Of a stretch of DNA of 64,000 bases, positions 61,746-64,000 are shown piece after piece. The stretch comes from a candidate division KSB1 bacterium (GTDB lineage: Bacteria; Zhuqueibacterota; Zhuqueibacteria; Thermofontimicrobiales; Thermofontimicrobiaceae). Every line of letters starts with the position of its first letter. Position 1 is the first letter of the stretch. Both the position numbers and the translations under genes were made by a program. Location of the stretch: positions 1 through 64,000 of the forward strand of contig JAPDPQ010000030.1 of the NCBI GenBank assembly GCA_034506395.1, written 5' to 3'. The notes beneath the pieces were generated by a model. It did no database searches. It saw only the letters and a list, made by a program, of their open reading frames with translations, and was not told the DNA's origin.

Positions 61746-64000
61746 ATGAAAGAGCAATTTTCACTCATTGGCAACCCCATCCCTCGCCAGGATGCCCGCA
61801 CCAAAGTCACGGGTCAGGCCATGTTTGCGGATGATTATAACCTGCCTGGTCAGCTTTTTGGGGTGATGGTTCGCCTGCCTGTGGCTCATGCCAGAATTCA
61901 TCGTATCGACTATTCTGCTATTCACTCGGATCCTGCCATTGTAGCCATCTGCGATAGCAATGATATCCCTGGCGCCAAAAAAGTGGGCGTGGTGAAGGCC
62001 GATCAGCCGATCTTCGCCTTCGAGAAAATCGTGACTCCAGGCGATGTTGTCGCCATGCTGTTAGGCGAGTCCGAAGAGAAATTATTTCCGTTACGAGACA
62101 AAGTTCGGGTGGATTATGAGCCACTGCCTGGGCTCACCGATCCCAGGCTGGCCCTGGCGCCCGATGCGCCATTGATCCATCCCGAAACGGGCACCAATTT
62201 GATCGTCCATCATCCGCTGCGCAAGGGCGATGTGGAGCAGGGATTTGCCAAAAGCGATTTCATCATCGAGCAGACTTACACCACGCCATGGATCGAACAC
62301 GCCTACCTGGAGCCCGAGGCGGTGCTGGGCTATCCCGTCAAAGGCAGGGATGAGATCAAAATCATCGGGAGCATTCAAAATCCGTACACGGCTCGGCGGA
62401 TTGTGGCGGCGGCGCTGGGCTGGCCGCTGGCTCGGGTGCGGGTGGAACAGGCTGAATTGGGTGGCTCATTCGGCGGGAAGGATGACATCATGGATATTCT
62501 GGCCGCCCGTGCCGCTATTGGGGCGCTGAAGACGGGACGTCCCATTAAAATCCGCTATCGCCGTGAGGAATCCATCCTCGAATCCTACAAGCGCCATCCC
62601 TACATTATGCACTACAAAGTCGGCTTCAATCGGGATGGCAAAATCATCGCCATGAAGATAGACATTCTGGCCGATGGGGGAGCCTATGCCTCCATGAGCC
62701 CATTCGTCACGTGGCGCACTGTGGTTCAGGCCACTGGGCCGTACGAGATCGAACATGTCTGGACCGATGTGCGGGCGGTTTACACCAACAATCCCTACAC
62801 AGGTGCCATGCGGGGCTTTGGCTCGCCGCAGCCGATCTTCGCCCAGGAGTCGCTCATCGACGAGATCGCCATCCAATTGGGCAAAACGCCCGATGAGATT
62901 CGGCGCATCAATGGGCTGCGGCTCGGCTCGATCACGGCCACAGGGCAGCGGCTGGAAAATCATGACGTGAATCTGATCGACATTCTGGATCGGGCCGTGG
63001 CGACGACCGATTTTCGTTTAAAATGGCAAAAGAATCAAGATGAAAATAATTGGAAACAAATAGGCGAATGGCTCCGCCAGCTAGCCTCTGGCGATGGAAC
63101 GAATTTGATTCTGCGGCCCAGCGATTTTCTACCTGCCGATGAGACAATTAAAAAGGGGATTGGGCTGGCGATGAGCTATCGGGGCTGCTCGCTAGGCGCC
63201 GAGGGCATCGATGCGGCGGCGGCCTACCTTTCGGTGCAGACGGATGGCTCGGCGTATCTGATTTCGGGCCTGGCGGAGAACGGCCAGGGCTTGCGCACCA
63301 CGTTTTCCATCATCGCTGCCGAAGTGCTGGGGATCGAAGTGGAGGATATTTGTTATCTGGAACAGGATACAGGCCTGGTGCCCGATAGCGGTCCCACCGT
63401 GGCCTCCCGTTCAACTATCATGGGCGGCGGCGCTGTGAAAGCGGCGGCAGATATCGTTCGAGTTCGGTTGGAACAATTGGTTAGAAGTGAATGGCAACTC
63501 GATCCGTCTCAGAAACTGATCTTTCGCCATCGAGAGATCTGGCTGGAGGATGATCCGCAGCATCGCATCTCATTTGCCAATTTATGCAATCTGGCATATC
63601 AAAAGGGAATCTGCCTGGCCGCCATTGGCTGGTATCCAGGCCCCAAAGTCGATTGGCACGAGTCCACGGGACAGGGGCAGGCCTATTTCACGTACGTCTA
63701 CGGTTGCCAGGTAGCCGAGGTGAGCGTGAATATTGCTACGGGGGAGGTTTATGTGGAGCGAGTGGTAGCGGTGCACAACCCTGGCACGGTGATCAACCTG
63801 TTAGGCGCCCAGGGGCAAATTTACGGCGGCGTCACCCAGGGAGCGGGCTATGGCTTGTGGGAGGAAATTTCCAGCCAGGACGGTTTCATTCGGGAGTTGA
63901 ATTTCGACCAGTACTTGATTCCCACCAGCAAGGACATCGGCGAGATCGTGCCGATCTTCATGGAGGGGAGGGATTGCTACGGTCCCTGGGGCGCCAAGTC
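61746..64000 (+). CDS. Molybdopterin-binding subunit of a xanthine dehydrogenase/aldehyde oxidase-type enzyme, 3' end outside window
   Basis: The frame is open from the ATG at 61746 to the window edge (751 codons). PIPRQDARTKVTGQAMFADDY is the usual start of the molybdopterin subunit, with hammerhead-domain landmarks VRLPVAHARI and VRVDYEPLPG. The cofactor region has AELGGSFGGKDD, ADGGAYASMSP, GAMRGFGSPQP and GLAENGQGLRTTFSIIAAEVLG, and near the edge NPGTVINLLGAQGQIYGGVTQGAGYGLWEE. Such subunits hydroxylate purines, aldehydes or aromatic N-heterocycles. The FAD and 2Fe-2S subunits are not upstream and may lie downstream. No clear ribosome binding site precedes the ATG. The catalytic Glu region is beyond the visible sequence. 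Confidence 0.9.
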   Translation, partial: MKEQFSLIGNPIPRQDARTKVTGQAMFADDYNLPGQLFGVMVRLPVAHARIHRIDYSAIHSDPAIVAICDSNDIPGAKKVGVVKADQPIFAFEKIVTPGDVVAMLLGESEEKLFPLRDKVRVDYEPLPGLTDPRLALAPDAPLIHPETGTNLIVHHPLRKGDVEQGFAKSDFIIEQTYTTPWIEHAYLEPEAVLGYPVKGRDEIKIIGSIQNPYTARRIVAAALGWPLARVRVEQAELGGSFGGKDDIMDILAARAAIGALKTGRPIKIRYRREESILESYKRHPYIMHYKVGFNRDGKIIAMKIDILADGGAYASMSPFVTWRTVVQATGPYEIEHVWTDVRAVYTNNPYTGAMRGFGSPQPIFAQESLIDEIAIQLGKTPDEIRRINGLRLGSITATGQRLENHDVNLIDILDRAVATTDFRLKWQKNQDENNWKQIGEWLRQLASGDGTNLILRPSDFLPADETIKKGIGLAMSYRGCSLGAEGIDAAAAYLSVQTDGSAYLISGLAENGQGLRTTFSIIAAEVLGIEVEDICYLEQDTGLVPDSGPTVASRSTIMGGGAVKAAADIVRVRLEQLVRSEWQLDPSQKLIFRHREIWLEDDPQHRISFANLCNLAYQKGICLAAIGWYPGPKVDWHESTGQGQAYFTYVYGCQVAEVSVNIATGEVYVERVVAVHNPGTVINLLGAQGQIYGGVTQGAGYGLWEEISSQDGFIRELNFDQYLIPTSKDIGEIVPIFMEGRDCYGPWGAK

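Noticed and set aside
1..64000. CRISPR array
   Set aside because: All tandem repeats seen are simple-sequence tracts or coding repeats; none shows regular repeat-spacer structure and there are no cas genes.

Overview
The window looks like a chromosome segment of an uncultured bacterium of the FCB superphylum (Fibrobacteres-Chlorobi-Bacteroidetes and relatives). Its style suggests the KSB1 or Calditrichota neighbourhood, but no 16S rRNA is present and the exact phylum is an inference. The main evidence is two intact secreted proteins and one dead one that end in a type IX secretion (T9SS) C-terminal sorting domain with the (Q)N(Y/F)PNPFN motif. Supporting evidence is a GldA/GldF/GldG-like ABC-2 operon, two small RRM proteins, a secreted dipeptidyl peptidase IV and promoters that contain TATATTTG. 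TAG is an ordinary stop codon here.

Layout. 0-2 kb: a PglZ-like gene broken by an in-frame TAG, then a gene-poor stretch. 2-11.3 kb: a six-hairpin glycosidase, an orphan oligopeptide-type ABC ATPase, fumarase (fumC), a GH13 enzyme and DPP-IV. 11.8-22.4 kb is accessory: a T9SS-exported protein, a decayed IS3-family transposase, a fragment of a Gfo/Idh/MocA oxidoreductase, and a sugar-related block (lipoprotein glycosidase-like protein, RhaT-like permease, UroD-like protein, PfkB kinase) whose codon usage looks foreign. A shattered secreted glycosidase and a second T9SS-exported propeller protein follow. 22.5-26.7 kb: an MBL-fold hydrolase, a coiled-coil protein with 39-bp repeats, dcd, ccmC with a tiny ccmD-like gene, tRNA-Arg(CCT) and a TPR membrane protein.

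26.7-41.6 kb is the translation and RNA operon rimP-nusA-infB-(DUF503)-rbfA-truB-ribF-rpsO-pnp. A four-gene GldAFG/DUF4340 exporter block is inserted between rpsO and pnp. 41.9-50.1 kb holds alanine dehydrogenase, a polysaccharide deacetylase, a MerR regulator, tRNA-Pro(GGG), a D-2-hydroxyacid dehydrogenase, hisC and an APC permease. 50.2-51.6 kb is a small graveyard of helicase/nuclease-type genes. 52-61 kb holds a Na+:alanine symporter, a flotillin, an unusual fusion of an aminotransferase with a PEPCK/HPr-kinase-like P-loop domain, two RRM proteins and a thioredoxin-TPR protein. The window ends inside a molybdopterin-binding xanthine dehydrogenase-type subunit.

Polymer-degrading enzymes, T9SS cargo, a peptidase, alanine dehydrogenase and two amino-acid transporter families suggest a heterotroph living on polysaccharides and peptides. 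Intergenic DNA is rich in small repeats: a three-copy ~33-bp palindrome, a BIME-like element and three simple-sequence tracts. The most unusual single gene is the aminotransferase/P-loop fusion at 55.8-58.1 kb. All family calls come from reading motifs in the translations; no database search was possible.
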